Part shown: positions 8,039 to 15,868 of the stretch, in pieces | Position numbering within the stretch: the first letter of the stretch is position 1 | Layout: the number at the start of each line of letters is the position of its first letter | Assembly (NCBI RefSeq): GCF_003696315.1 | Contig: NZ_RFFN01000010.1 | Coordinates: 20,486-84,485, forward strand | DNA from: Pseudomonas songnenensis | Lineage (GTDB): Bacteria; Pseudomonadota; Gammaproteobacteria; Pseudomonadales; Pseudomonadaceae | Reading direction: 5' to 3' | Length of the DNA: 64,000 bases | Notes under the pieces: model-generated | Told to the model about the DNA's origin: nothing | The model's database searches: none | Seen by the model: only the letters and a program-made list of their open reading frames with translations | Program-made: the position numbers and the translations under genes

Positions 8039-9130
8039 ATGCTTCGTCTGCTGCTTGTGCTGACCCTTTCCCTCGCTGCTTCGGTCCAGGCTGCCCAGGC
8101 CATCGACCCGGCCGTGTTCATGGCGCTCGAGCGAGCGCAGACCGCGCAGAGCAAGGGCGACTATGCGGCTGCACGCAAGGCGCTTGAAGGCGCAAGCGCC
8201 AAGCCGGGGAGCAACGAAGAGGCCTTGCTCTGGCGCAGCCGGGGCTACCTGGCCTGGGCCGAAGGCAACAACAGGCAGGCGCTGGAGTGGCTGGACAAGG
8301 CCGTGGCCAGTGGCAAGCTGGACGAGCAACTGCTGGCCGGCGAGCGCCTCAATCTGGCACGCCTGAACCTGGTCGAGGGGCGCTATGCCAAGGTCGTCAG
8401 CCTGCTGGGCTCGGCCAATCAGGCCGACGAGGAGGTCCTGCAGATGCTCGTGCAGGCCTATCAGGGGCTTGGCCAGCATGCCAAGGCCCTGCCGCTGGCC
8501 GAGCGTTACGTGCAGGCCAATCCGAAAGCCGGCGATACCTGGCTGCAGTTCCTGGTCGCTGGTAATGCGGAGCTTAAGCGCTATCAAGCGGCTGAAGGCT
8601 GGCAGAAGAAGCTGTTGCTGCGCCATCCCGATCAGGCCAAGGCCTGGCGTCAGCTGGCCGGTTTGCAGCAGCTGGCTGGTGCCGAGGATCGCGCGCTGGC
8701 AACGCTGCGCGCGGCGCATGCAAAGGGCTTGCGTTTCAGCGAAGCGGAACTGGATAACCTAGTCGCTCTTGCCAGTGCTGCAGGCCAGCCCTGGCAAGGT
8801 GCCAAACTGCTCGAAGGGATGTTGGCGTCACACTTGCTTTCCGGCAATGCAGCCCGTCAGGAGCGCATGGGCATGCTCTGGTGGCAGGCGCGGGAGCGTA
8901 CCGAAGCCGCCAAGATCTATCGGCAGCTGGCGACCCAGACCGGCAGCGCAAAGTTCTGGATGAATGTCGCACAGCTCGAGCTGGAACAGGCCCGCTGGCA
9001 GGCCGGGCTCGAAGCGCTGAAGCAGGCCGAGCGCGCTGGTGCGGAGCGTCGTCGGGTGCGTGAATGGCGCGAATGGGCCGAAGGCGAGCTCAGCTTCGAG
9101 CGCGAGAAGCAGATCGCCAGCGCGCACTGA
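8039..9130 (+). CDS. Tetratricopeptide-repeat protein of the TonB2 operon
   Basis: Last gene of the operon, one base after the tonB stop. The 363-residue product has a signal peptide (LLLVLTLSLAASVQAAQA) and is otherwise helical, with TPR-like units such as GDYAAARKALEGA, GNNRQALEWLDKAV, GQHAKALPLAERYVQANPK and GAEDRALATLRAAHAKG. A TPR gene is a standard member of DUF3450/TtpC/TonB2 clusters and, in Vibrio, has been linked to function of the TonB2 system. A periplasmic scaffold role is inferred. The start at 8039 has GCAAGGAGAACG before it; a longer reading from 7781 is spurious. Confidence 0.85.
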   Translation: MLRLLLVLTLSLAASVQAAQAIDPAVFMALERAQTAQSKGDYAAARKALEGASAKPGSNEEALLWRSRGYLAWAEGNNRQALEWLDKAVASGKLDEQLLAGERLNLARLNLVEGRYAKVVSLLGSANQADEEVLQMLVQAYQGLGQHAKALPLAERYVQANPKAGDTWLQFLVAGNAELKRYQAAEGWQKKLLLRHPDQAKAWRQLAGLQQLAGAEDRALATLRAAHAKGLRFSEAELDNLVALASAAGQPWQGAKLLEGMLASHLLSGNAARQERMGMLWWQARERTEAAKIYRQLATQTGSAKFWMNVAQLELEQARWQAGLEALKQAERAGAERRRVREWREWAEGELSFEREKQIASAH

Positions 9131-9175
9131 TCAGACTGGCAAAATGTAATCGCCGCCGCGTTGGTCGGCTGGCGA

Positions 9176-9700
9176 TCACTGCAACTCGTAGGGATAGATC
9201 TTCTGCGCCTGCATGCGGTAGCCGGCCTCTGCCAGCTCGCTGCTGGCATGCTCGACGCGCATGGGCCCCTCGATCCAGAACGGCTCGTACAGTGCTTCCA
9301 CCCGCACGCCCAGTTCGCTGGTGGCATGCACGATCTGGTTGGACGGCGGTGGTGGCACATGGATGCAGGCGCCGAAATACGGCACCAGCAGGAACTCGAT
9401 GACGCGCCCTTCGTCGGTCATGTCCAGCGGCACGATATAGCCTGGCAACTTCACCATCTGCCCATCAAGCGCCTCAACCACCGGCGCGGCCGGCGACTGC
9501 TGCGCCGCGGCAGGGCCGGCCTCGGCGGCGAGCGCATCGGCCAGCTGCGACATGTCATGTATCGCCAGCGGCGGTGGCGGCGGAGGGGCTCCTTCCGGGA
9601 TCAGCTCCGACCATTGCAGCAGGCGGACTTCGGCCGCGTGCAGCGGCAGCGCGCAGGCCAGGAGCAGGACGAACAGCAGGCGTGGCATGGGCTTCCTCAT
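9176..9700 (-). CDS. DUF3299 periplasmic protein of the zinc operon
   Basis: A 174-residue exported protein with signal peptide (MRKPMPRLLFVLLLACALPLHA). A proline stretch is followed by the DUF3299 core LPGYIVPLDMTDEGRVIEFLLVPYFGACIH, with a possible metal-binding Cys and His. It is the last gene of the operon and overlaps the permease stop by ATGA, so translation is coupled. As I recall, its P. aeruginosa counterpart PA4066 lies in a Zur-controlled operon. Biochemical function is unknown; a link to zinc handling is inferred. Confidence 0.85.
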   Translation of the reverse strand: MRKPMPRLLFVLLLACALPLHAAEVRLLQWSELIPEGAPPPPPPLAIHDMSQLADALAAEAGPAAAQQSPAAPVVEALDGQMVKLPGYIVPLDMTDEGRVIEFLLVPYFGACIHVPPPPSNQIVHATSELGVRVEALYEPFWIEGPMRVEHASSELAEAGYRMQAQKIYPYELQ

Positions 9701-10962
9701 AGTCGGATCGACAGGCCATCGGCCAGCGATTGGCGATAGGCCCGCCAGGCCGGCACGCTGCCCATCAGCAGTGCGGCCAGCAGGATAGCGCCGAGCAGGC
9801 TCCACTCATAGGCGCTCGGCCAGGCCAGCGGCAGGTAAAGTCCGTAAAGGCTCTGCAGCGGTGACTGCGCCACGGCGATGCCGAGATAGAGCAGGGCCAG
9901 ACCCAGCAGTGTTCCAGCCAACGCCAGGCCGAACGCCTCGATGATCAGCAGCGCGGCGATGTGCCAGGGGCGAGCACCCACCGAGCGCAGGATCGCCATC
10001 TCGCGGCGGCGTTCGTTCAGGCTGGTCAGGATCGCCGTGAGCATGCCGATCAGGCCGGTCAGCACGACGAACAGTGAAACCACGAACAGCGCCTTCTCGG
10101 CCGTACCCATCAGGCTCCACAGTTCCTGCAGCGCGACGCCGGGCAGAATCGCCAGCAGCGGCTCGCCGCGGTACTCGTTGATTTCCCGCTGCAGGGTGAA
10201 TGTCGCGATCTTGCTGTTGAGGCCGAGCAGGAACGCCGTGATCTGCTGTGGCTGAAGATCGAGTTCCCGCGCCTGCTCCGCATCGATACGCGCCGCGCCG
10301 CGGGCCGGCATGCCGTTTTGCCAATCGACATGCAACGCTTCCATGCCTTCAAGGCTGATGTGCAGCGTGCGGTCGACCGGTGTGCCGGTGCGCTGCAGCA
10401 CGCCGACCACACGGAAGGGCTTGTCGTCGTGCTGCACCAGGCTGACCCGGGCAACGCCATGGGCGAGAACGATGCTGTCTTCGAGCTGGTAGCCCAGCGC
10501 GCTGGCCACTTCGGCACCCAGTACCACCTCGAACGGGTCGCTTTCGAAGGCGCGGCCTTCGGCCAGCTGCAGCGGCTGTTTGCGGCCGTAGCGGTAGTGC
10601 TCGAAATAGCCGGCGCTGGTGCCCATCACGCGATAGCCACGATGGGAATCGCCGAGGGAAATCGGGATTGCCCAGGCGACCCGTGGGTGCTCGGCGAAGC
10701 GTTGGTAACTGTCCCAGCGAATATTGTTGGTTGCATTGCCGATGCGGAACACCGAGTACAGCAGCAGGTTTACCGAACCGGAACGGGCGCCGACCACCAG
10801 ATCGGTACCGCTGATGGTGTTGGCGAAGCTGGCGCGGGTTTCATTGCGCACCCGTTCGACGGCAAGCAGCAGGCACACCGACAGCGCGATGGCGAAGACG
10901 GTCAGCAGGGCGGTGAAGCGGCGATTGTTCAGGCTCGCCAGGGCCAGGCGCAGGAGATACAT
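9697..10962 (-). CDS. ABC transporter permease, FtsX/MacB type
   Basis: A 421-residue permease with one N-terminal helix (FTALLTVFAIALSVCLLLAVERV), a large periplasmic domain (residues about 40-270) and three C-terminal helices (ALFVVSLFVVLTGLIGMLTAIL, IAALLIIEAFGLALAGTLLGLALLY, and WSLLGAILLAALLMGSVPAWRAY). LNERRREMAILRSVGARPWHI is the coupling segment typical of FtsX-like permeases. It pairs with the ATPase gene 3 bp upstream. Such MacB/LolC-like systems move substrates within the envelope rather than importing them; the substrate is unknown, but operon control points to zinc. Confidence 0.9.
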   Translation of the reverse strand: MYLLRLALASLNNRRFTALLTVFAIALSVCLLLAVERVRNETRASFANTISGTDLVVGARSGSVNLLLYSVFRIGNATNNIRWDSYQRFAEHPRVAWAIPISLGDSHRGYRVMGTSAGYFEHYRYGRKQPLQLAEGRAFESDPFEVVLGAEVASALGYQLEDSIVLAHGVARVSLVQHDDKPFRVVGVLQRTGTPVDRTLHISLEGMEALHVDWQNGMPARGAARIDAEQARELDLQPQQITAFLLGLNSKIATFTLQREINEYRGEPLLAILPGVALQELWSLMGTAEKALFVVSLFVVLTGLIGMLTAILTSLNERRREMAILRSVGARPWHIAALLIIEAFGLALAGTLLGLALLYLGIAVAQSPLQSLYGLYLPLAWPSAYEWSLLGAILLAALLMGSVPAWRAYRQSLADGLSIRL

Positions 10963-10965
10963 CGC

Positions 10966-11673
10966 TCAGCACTCCGGCGCGCGTGCGGCGCGATTGAGAT
11001 CGGCCAGCGACAGGCTGCGGTCGAACAGCGGTGCGAGACTCTGATCATGACTGACGAACAGCAGGCTGGCGCCCGCCGCCCGGCATTCGGAAAACAGCAG
11101 CTGCAGGAAGGCTTCGCGGCTGTCCGCATCCAGTGCCGAGGTCGGTTCGTCGGCGATGACCAGCTCGGGCTGGCCGATCAGCGCTCGGGCGGCGGCCACG
11201 CGCTGCTGCTGTCCGATGGACAGCGCGTCGGCCCGCCGCTCGAACAGCTCCGGTGCCAGCCCCAGGTGCTCCAGCAGGCTCGCCGCCGCGGCATCGGTGC
11301 TGCCGTGACGCTTGCGCGCACGTTCGGCACGCAGCCGCGAAAAATGGCAGGGCAGACCGACGTTTTCACGCACCGATAGAAAAGGCAGCAGGTTGAACTG
11401 CTGGAAGATGTAGCCGGTGTGATCGACGCGGAAGCGATCCCGGGCACCGGCCGAAAGGCGGCCAAGATCATGGTCGAGCAGGCGCACGCTGCCGCGCGCG
11501 GCCTTCTGCACGCCGCCGATCAGGCCGAGCAGGGTGGTCTTGCCGCTGCCCGAGGGGCCTTTGAGAAACAGGCTCTCACCGCGTTCAAGGCGAAAGCAGG
11601 GGATGTCCAGCAGCTCGGCCTGGCGTGGCCAGGCGAAGCCGAGGTTGTCGATTGCGAGGAGTGGAACGGTCAT
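10966..11673 (-). CDS. ABC transporter ATP-binding protein
   Basis: A 235-residue LolD/MacB-like ATPase. Walker A is GPSGSGKTTLLGLIGG, the Q-loop region is YIFQQFNLLPFLSV, the signature is LSIGQQQRVAAARALIG (a variant of LSGGQ), and Walker B is LVIADEPTSALD followed by the H-loop FVSHDQ. It is the second gene of the DUF2796-ABC-DUF3299 operon and drives the adjacent FtsX-like permease. Confidence 0.93.
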   Translation of the reverse strand: MTVPLLAIDNLGFAWPRQAELLDIPCFRLERGESLFLKGPSGSGKTTLLGLIGGVQKAARGSVRLLDHDLGRLSAGARDRFRVDHTGYIFQQFNLLPFLSVRENVGLPCHFSRLRAERARKRHGSTDAAAASLLEHLGLAPELFERRADALSIGQQQRVAAARALIGQPELVIADEPTSALDADSREAFLQLLFSECRAAGASLLFVSHDQSLAPLFDRSLSLADLNRAARAPEC

Positions 11674-11690
11674 CGGTGTCCAGTGCTGAT

Positions 11691-12308
11691 TCAGAAGGGC
11701 AGCTGCGCGCGCGCGGGGGTCAGTTCTGCGCCCTGTTGGCCGTTGGGGCCGATCAGTTGTACCTGAATCTTCTCCATACCGGGGAAGCGTTCGAACAGGC
11801 CCTTCAGATCCAAGGCCTGCAGCGCGTCAGGTTTGCTGCAGTCGAACTGGTAGTGCGCTTCGATATCGCTATGGCCACCGGCTTCGTGGTCGTCGTGATC
11901 GTGCTTATGCTCCTGCTTGTGAGCATGTTCATCACCGCGCTGATAGCCCGCATGGGCCGAGCCGAGCAGGTCGCCGGCAAACTGCTGTTCACTCACGCTG
12001 CAGCCAGCTGCCGCCGGCAGGCCGAACAGCGCCAGGGGTTGTTCCAGTTGCGAGCGGGCGCTGGCGATCTTCGCCTCATCCGCTGCATTGGCCGGTGCGT
12101 GCTCGAAACCCAGCAGATTCATCGCCGGGCTGATCAGCTCCAGTTCCAGCCGATTACCGTCCAGTGCCGCATTCAGCCGCGCCGAGCCATGTTCATGTGC
12201 GCTCAGGCTGGAGGCCTCTTCATGCTTATGATGATGGTGTTCTTCCTGGGCGTGGCTGGAGGTCAGAGGCAGCAGAAGCACAGGCACGGCAAGCAGTAGG
12301 TGGCGCAT
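11691..12308 (-). CDS. DUF2796 histidine-rich zinc-responsive protein
   Basis: A 205-residue exported protein, first in the operon. A signal peptide (MRHLLLAVPVLLLPLTSSHA) is followed at once by EEHHHHKHEE. A second His/Asp-rich loop HAHKQEHKHDHDDHEAGGH lies in the middle; both are evident metal-binding stretches. ANAADEAKIASARSQLEQPLALF and the C-terminal VQLIGPNGQQGAELTP block fit DUF2796. GGAGCTGACC precedes the ATG. A Zur box lies 22 bp upstream. The P. aeruginosa counterpart, PA4063, is among the genes induced by zinc limitation. Binding of zinc in the periplasm is inferred. Confidence 0.9.
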   Translation of the reverse strand: MRHLLLAVPVLLLPLTSSHAQEEHHHHKHEEASSLSAHEHGSARLNAALDGNRLELELISPAMNLLGFEHAPANAADEAKIASARSQLEQPLALFGLPAAAGCSVSEQQFAGDLLGSAHAGYQRGDEHAHKQEHKHDHDDHEAGGHSDIEAHYQFDCSKPDALQALDLKGLFERFPGMEKIQVQLIGPNGQQGAELTPARAQLPF

Positions 12309-12329
12309 GGTCAGCTCCATTCGAAGGGG

Positions 12330-12344
12330 TGTTACCTTATAACA
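12330..12344 (-). promoter_or_regulatory. Zur box of the DUF2796 zinc operon
   Basis: TGTTACCTTATAACA matches the Zur consensus TGTTATA-N-TATAACA at 12 of its 14 specified positions. Its near edge is 22 bp before the DUF2796 ATG, where a repressor would block transcription or initiation. With the His-rich first gene this makes zinc repression very likely. Confidence 0.82.
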
Positions 12345-12413
12345 ACTTTGCTGCGCCGCTGGCCAGTCCGTTGCCGTCATGTGAGCATGAGTGCATCAAT
12401 CAGGAGGCGCAGC

Positions 12414-12764
12414 ATGATTCGAATTCGCGGACGTATAGGCGATTGGCCGGTCGATCTTGAAATCGAGCTTGGTGAGCGGGACTGGTCGCAGCTGGCCCGT
12501 GGCTTTGCCGATGTCGGCGTGGTGGCCGGCGGCGCTCCGGCGACCGCAGCGCCGCCCGTAGATGCGCTGTGGCACAGCGCTCGCGAGCGTTTGCGCTGCG
12601 CTGGCAAGTTGGACGGCCCCGAGCTGCTCGCCGAACTGGAAGCCCTGACCGGGAACGCGCAGCTGGCCAAGCGGCTGCTGGTGCGGTTGCGTCATTGCGA
12701 CGACGTGAAGGTGGAGCACGGTGCCGACTCGCCCTGCTACCACTGGATCGGCGAGCCGTCCTGA
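12414..12764 (+). CDS. Conserved small hypothetical protein
   Basis: A 116-residue soluble protein (MIRIRGRIGDWPVDLEIELG...) with no motif I recognise. The ATG at 12414 has CAGGAGGCGC upstream; the longer reading from 12300 runs through the Zur box and is rejected. An Ala/Pro-rich middle (GGAPATAAPPVDALW) joins two structured halves, and the C-terminal half is helical (LLAELEALTGNAQLAKRLLVRLRH). In P. aeruginosa a small hypothetical gene (PA4062) holds the same place between the thioredoxin gene and the zinc operon, supporting it as real. Function unknown. Confidence 0.75.
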   Translation: MIRIRGRIGDWPVDLEIELGERDWSQLARGFADVGVVAGGAPATAAPPVDALWHSARERLRCAGKLDGPELLAELEALTGNAQLAKRLLVRLRHCDDVKVEHGADSPCYHWIGEPS

Positions 12765-12774
12765 ACGGCTCGCC
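12750..12774. terminator. Hairpin at the convergent gene ends
   Basis: Perfect 10-bp inverted repeat GGCGAGCCGT / ACGGCTCGCC with a five-base loop that contains the stop codon of the 12414 gene. No T-run follows on either strand, so it is only a candidate terminator or 3'-end stabiliser between convergent genes. Confidence 0.45.
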
Positions 12775-12789
12775 TGCTGTCGCGAACGA

Positions 12790-13659
12790 TCAGTAGATCG
12801 CCTGATAGAGCTTGCGGCGGTACAGCGTCACCAGCGGATGGTCGTTACCCAGCAGCTCGAAGACCTGCAGCAGCGTCTTGTGCGGCTGCCCGTCGGCATA
12901 GTTGCGATTGCGCACGAACAGCTTGAGCAGGCCGTCGAGCGCCGCCTCGTACTGCTGGCGAGCCAGCTGCTGGATGGCGAGCTGATAAGCCGCTTCATCG
13001 TCCTCGCCGTTTTGTGCCAGCCGACTCTTCAGCGTTGCCACCTCGGGCAGGTCATTGGCCTGGCGCAGGAACGTCAGTTGCGCGCGCGCACCGGCCAGCG
13101 CCTGCTTGTGCTCGTCCCCCTTCACGGCATTGAGCACGGTTTCCGCCTCGGCCAGCTCGCCGCGTTCGGCCAGGCAGCGCGCATAGAGGATCAGGCCGGC
13201 GGCGTTCTCGTTGTCCTCGCTGAGCAGCTGTTGCAGCTGCGCCTCTGCTTCGGCGAAACGGCCTTCGGCGAAGGCCGCGTGGGCGCTTTCCAGCAGGTTG
13301 CCCTGCGGTGTCGCCGGCGGCTGTACATGGGGTTCGAGCATGGCGCGAATCGCGGATTCGGGCTGCGCACCGGCAAAGCCGTCCACCGGCTGACCATCCT
13401 TGAACAGCACCACGGTCGGCAGGCTGCGAATACCGAAGCGGGCGACGACCTCCTGCTCGATATCGCAGTTGACCTTGGCCAGCAGCAGCTCGCCCTGATA
13501 CTCCTCGGCGATCTTCGCCAGCAACGGCATGAGCGCCTTGCACGGCGCACACCATTCGGCCCAGAAGTCGACCAGTACCGGCTTGTGAAACGAGTTCTCG
13601 AGCACCAGCTGTTCGAAGCTGGCGGTGGTGACATCGAAGATATAGGGCGTCTGGCTCAT
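12790..13659 (-). CDS. ybbN: Thioredoxin-TPR co-chaperone (CnoX/YbbN-like)
   Basis: A 289-residue protein. Residues 1-110 form a thioredoxin domain with WAEWCAPCKALMPLL, an active CAPC site (YbbN of E. coli has SQHC, so this version may be redox-active). The rest consists of TPR-like helices (EGRFAEAEAQLQQLLSEDNENAAGLILYA, RGELAEAETVLNAV), ending FELLGNDHPLVTLYRRKLYQAIY. CnoX/YbbN protects substrates for GroEL/DnaK under oxidative stress. The start at 13659 begins the thioredoxin fold; an upstream open frame to 15231 is antisense to the yedE-like gene and is not coding. Confidence 0.92.
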   Translation of the reverse strand: MSQTPYIFDVTTASFEQLVLENSFHKPVLVDFWAEWCAPCKALMPLLAKIAEEYQGELLLAKVNCDIEQEVVARFGIRSLPTVVLFKDGQPVDGFAGAQPESAIRAMLEPHVQPPATPQGNLLESAHAAFAEGRFAEAEAQLQQLLSEDNENAAGLILYARCLAERGELAEAETVLNAVKGDEHKQALAGARAQLTFLRQANDLPEVATLKSRLAQNGEDDEAAYQLAIQQLARQQYEAALDGLLKLFVRNRNYADGQPHKTLLQVFELLGNDHPLVTLYRRKLYQAIY

Positions 13660-13866
13660 CGGGATTCTCGTGGGCGACGAATGACTGAAAGGCTGTGCAT
13701 GGTATGTGGGGGCGCTCGCCACGGGAAGCAAGGGCTCGCATGGTGGTTGCCATTGGTCTATGGTTGCGCCCGCCAGGTTGCGCAGGCGTCTTGTCGGCGC
13801 ATCGTGGCGCAACCCTTTTCCTAGACCGGTGCGGCGTTTGCAGTCGCGCGTCATAAGGAGCTTCAC

Positions 13867-15093
13867 ATGTCCGTTCTCTCCGACTTCCGGGAGCGCTATC
13901 TCGTGCGCTTCTGGTCGCCGCTGCCCGCGCTTGTCGCGCTGGGCGTCGCTTCCGCCTACTACTTCGCCATCACCGGGACCTTCTGGGCCGTCACCGGCGA
14001 GTTCACCCGCTGGGGTGGACACGTCATTTCCTGGTTCGGCTACACCCCGCAGGAGTGGAGCTATTTCAAGCTGATCGGCCTGGCCGGTACGCCGCTCGAT
14101 CGCATCGACGGCGTGATGATCATCGGTATGTTGCTTGGCGCACTGTGCGCGGCACTGTGGGCGAACAACGTCAGCCTGCGCTGGCCGACCAGCAAGCGCC
14201 GCCTGTTGCAGGGGCTGATCGGCGGCATCATCGCCGGCTTCGGCGCGCGTCTGGCCATGGGTTGCAACCTGGCGGCCTTCTTCACCGGCATTCCGATGTT
14301 CTCGCTGCATGCCTGGGCCTTCATGCTGGCCACCGTGGGCGGCGCCTGGGTCGGCGTGAAGATCTGCCTGCTGCCCTGGCTGCGCACGCCGCTGAAGGTC
14401 GGTAGCCAGGCCAGTTCGCTGTTCGGTGACGTGGAAGGCACGCGGCGGCGGGCAGCCGTGCAGGCGAAGATCGGGACGGCGGTGGCGGTGCTGGCCATCG
14501 CATTCGCTGCCTGGCGCTTCGATGCCTCGCTGGTGCTGGGCATGGCGGTGCTGTTCGGCCTGCTGTTCGGCGGGCTGATCGAGCGGGCGCAGATCTGCTT
14601 CACCAGTGCTGCCCGCGACCTCTGGACCACCGGCCGAACCCGTGCGGCCTACGGCATCCTGCTCGGCATGGCCGTGGCCTGCGTCGGTACGTTCGGTGCC
14701 ATCGCGCTGGGGGCAAGTCCGAAGATTTTCTGGATGGGGCCGAACGCGATTCTCGGCGGCGTGCTGTTCGGCATCGGCATTGTCGTCGCCGGTGGCTGCG
14801 AAACCGGCTGGATGTATCGCGCCATGGAAGGGCAGGTGCACTTCTGGGTGGTCGGCGTCGGCAACGTCATCGGCGGCACGCTGGTGGCGGTGTACTGGGA
14901 CCAGCTCGGCACGTCGCTGGCGCTGCCCTATCCGAAGATCAATCTGCTGGAGAGCTTCGGCCCGGCCAGCGGATTGCTGCTGACCTTTGCCGGCCTGGCC
15001 GTCGCCATGCTGCTGGTGCACCTCAACGCACGTCGTTTCCAACCGAAAAGGAGTCCTGCCCGTGAGCCAGGCCAAACCGAATCTCTCGCTTGA
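13867..15093 (+). CDS. yedE: YedE/YeeE-family selenium or sulfur transporter
   Basis: A 408-residue multi-spanning inner-membrane protein with two YeeE/YedE sulf_transp repeats. The first has GFGARLAMGCNLAAFFTGIPMFS, the second GIVVAGGCETGWMYRAMEG; each carries the conserved Cys thought to relay thiosulfate or a selenium compound. ERAQICFTSAARDLW holds another Cys. The length matches E. coli YedE (about 400) better than the thiosulfate carrier YeeE (about 350). TAAGGAG precedes the ATG. It overlaps the following YedF/TusA-like gene by 32 bp, so carrier and sulfur acceptor are made together. Confidence 0.85.
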   Translation: MSVLSDFRERYLVRFWSPLPALVALGVASAYYFAITGTFWAVTGEFTRWGGHVISWFGYTPQEWSYFKLIGLAGTPLDRIDGVMIIGMLLGALCAALWANNVSLRWPTSKRRLLQGLIGGIIAGFGARLAMGCNLAAFFTGIPMFSLHAWAFMLATVGGAWVGVKICLLPWLRTPLKVGSQASSLFGDVEGTRRRAAVQAKIGTAVAVLAIAFAAWRFDASLVLGMAVLFGLLFGGLIERAQICFTSAARDLWTTGRTRAAYGILLGMAVACVGTFGAIALGASPKIFWMGPNAILGGVLFGIGIVVAGGCETGWMYRAMEGQVHFWVVGVGNVIGGTLVAVYWDQLGTSLALPYPKINLLESFGPASGLLLTFAGLAVAMLLVHLNARRFQPKRSPAREPGQTESLA

Positions 15094-15301
15094 TCTGCGT
15101 GGCGAGCACTGCCCGTACAACGCCATCGCTACGCTGGAAACCCTGGCGACCATGCAGCCTGGGCAGTTGCTGGAAGTGGTGACGGACTGTTCGCAATCGG
15201 TGCACGGCATTCCCGAGGACGCCACGGCCAAGGGTTACAACTGCCTGGCGGTGGAGCAGCACGGTCCGCTGTTCCGCTTTCTCATCGAAGTGCCGCGCTG
15301 A
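15062..15301 (+). CDS. yedF: TusA/YedF-family sulfur (selenium) carrier
   Basis: A 79-residue TusA-fold protein: LDLRGEHCPYNAIATLETLA carries the family's N-terminal CPxP-like motif (here CPYN, with Cys as the presumed persulfide carrier), then MQPGQLLEVVTDCSQSVHGIPEDA. The start is a GTG preceded by AAAAGGAGTCC and lies inside the end of the yedE-like gene. It probably takes sulfur or selenium from the membrane partner. The substitution of Pro by Asn in CPxP is unusual but occurs in YedE-linked forms as far as I know. Confidence 0.85.
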   Translation: MSQAKPNLSLDLRGEHCPYNAIATLETLATMQPGQLLEVVTDCSQSVHGIPEDATAKGYNCLAVEQHGPLFRFLIEVPR

Positions 15302-15331
15302 GCGGCAGCGCCATATCAACCTAGCCGGCTG

Positions 15332-15853
15332 CTATGGCGCCGACAGCGGCCAACTGCCCAGTTCGTCGTAGTGCACACCGTCCTCGGCATTGCGCGAGCG
15401 GTAGAGCACGAAGCGGTCGGCGTACCAGTTGAAATCCGGTGACGGTTTCTGCGGCCGGCTCCGGGCCTGGCGGCTCAGCGTCAGGTGCGGCAGGAAGGGC
15501 CGGCTGTCGAGCACCACGCCGAGCGCGGCCAGATGCTCGGCAAGGGTTGCGACCAGCTTCGGCAGGGCCTGCGGCGTCGTGCTCGGTTGCAGGCAGATGA
15601 AGCCCTTGCCGATGGTGGTCAGCCGGTCCAGCCGGAGGTCGAATGCCGTCCCCTCGATGCCTGATGCCATGGTCAGCAGTGCCTCCAGCCGCTCCTTCGG
15701 CTGGGCACCGAGAAAGGCCAGGGTCATGTGCAGATTGGCTTCGGCCACCGGGCGCCCGTCGAGTGCCTGGCCGTCACGCCAGGCGCAGATGGCCGTCGCC
15801 TGCTCGGGCGGGCAGGGCAGGGCGAAGAACAGGCGCAGACTTTCCTCGCTCAT
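15332..15853 (-). CDS. thpR: RNA 2',3'-cyclic phosphodiesterase (ThpR/LigT)
   Basis: A 173-residue 2H phosphoesterase. The two catalytic HxTx motifs are HMTLAFLG near residue 42 and HLTLSR near residue 124. RLFFALPCPPE at the start is the typical first strand. It opens RNA 2',3'-cyclic phosphates and was first seen as a 2'-5' tRNA ligase. It lies tail-to-tail with the TusA-like gene and 15 bp downstream of the methyltransferase gene. Confidence 0.92.
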   Translation of the reverse strand: MSEESLRLFFALPCPPEQATAICAWRDGQALDGRPVAEANLHMTLAFLGAQPKERLEALLTMASGIEGTAFDLRLDRLTTIGKGFICLQPSTTPQALPKLVATLAEHLAALGVVLDSRPFLPHLTLSRQARSRPQKPSPDFNWYADRFVLYRSRNAEDGVHYDELGSWPLSAP

Positions 15854-15868
15854 GGTGTCTCCGTATGG

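Noticed and set aside
13660..15231. 523-codon upstream extension of the thioredoxin frame
   Set aside because: It is antisense to the yedE-like gene, and the thioredoxin fold begins at 13659 with a family start.
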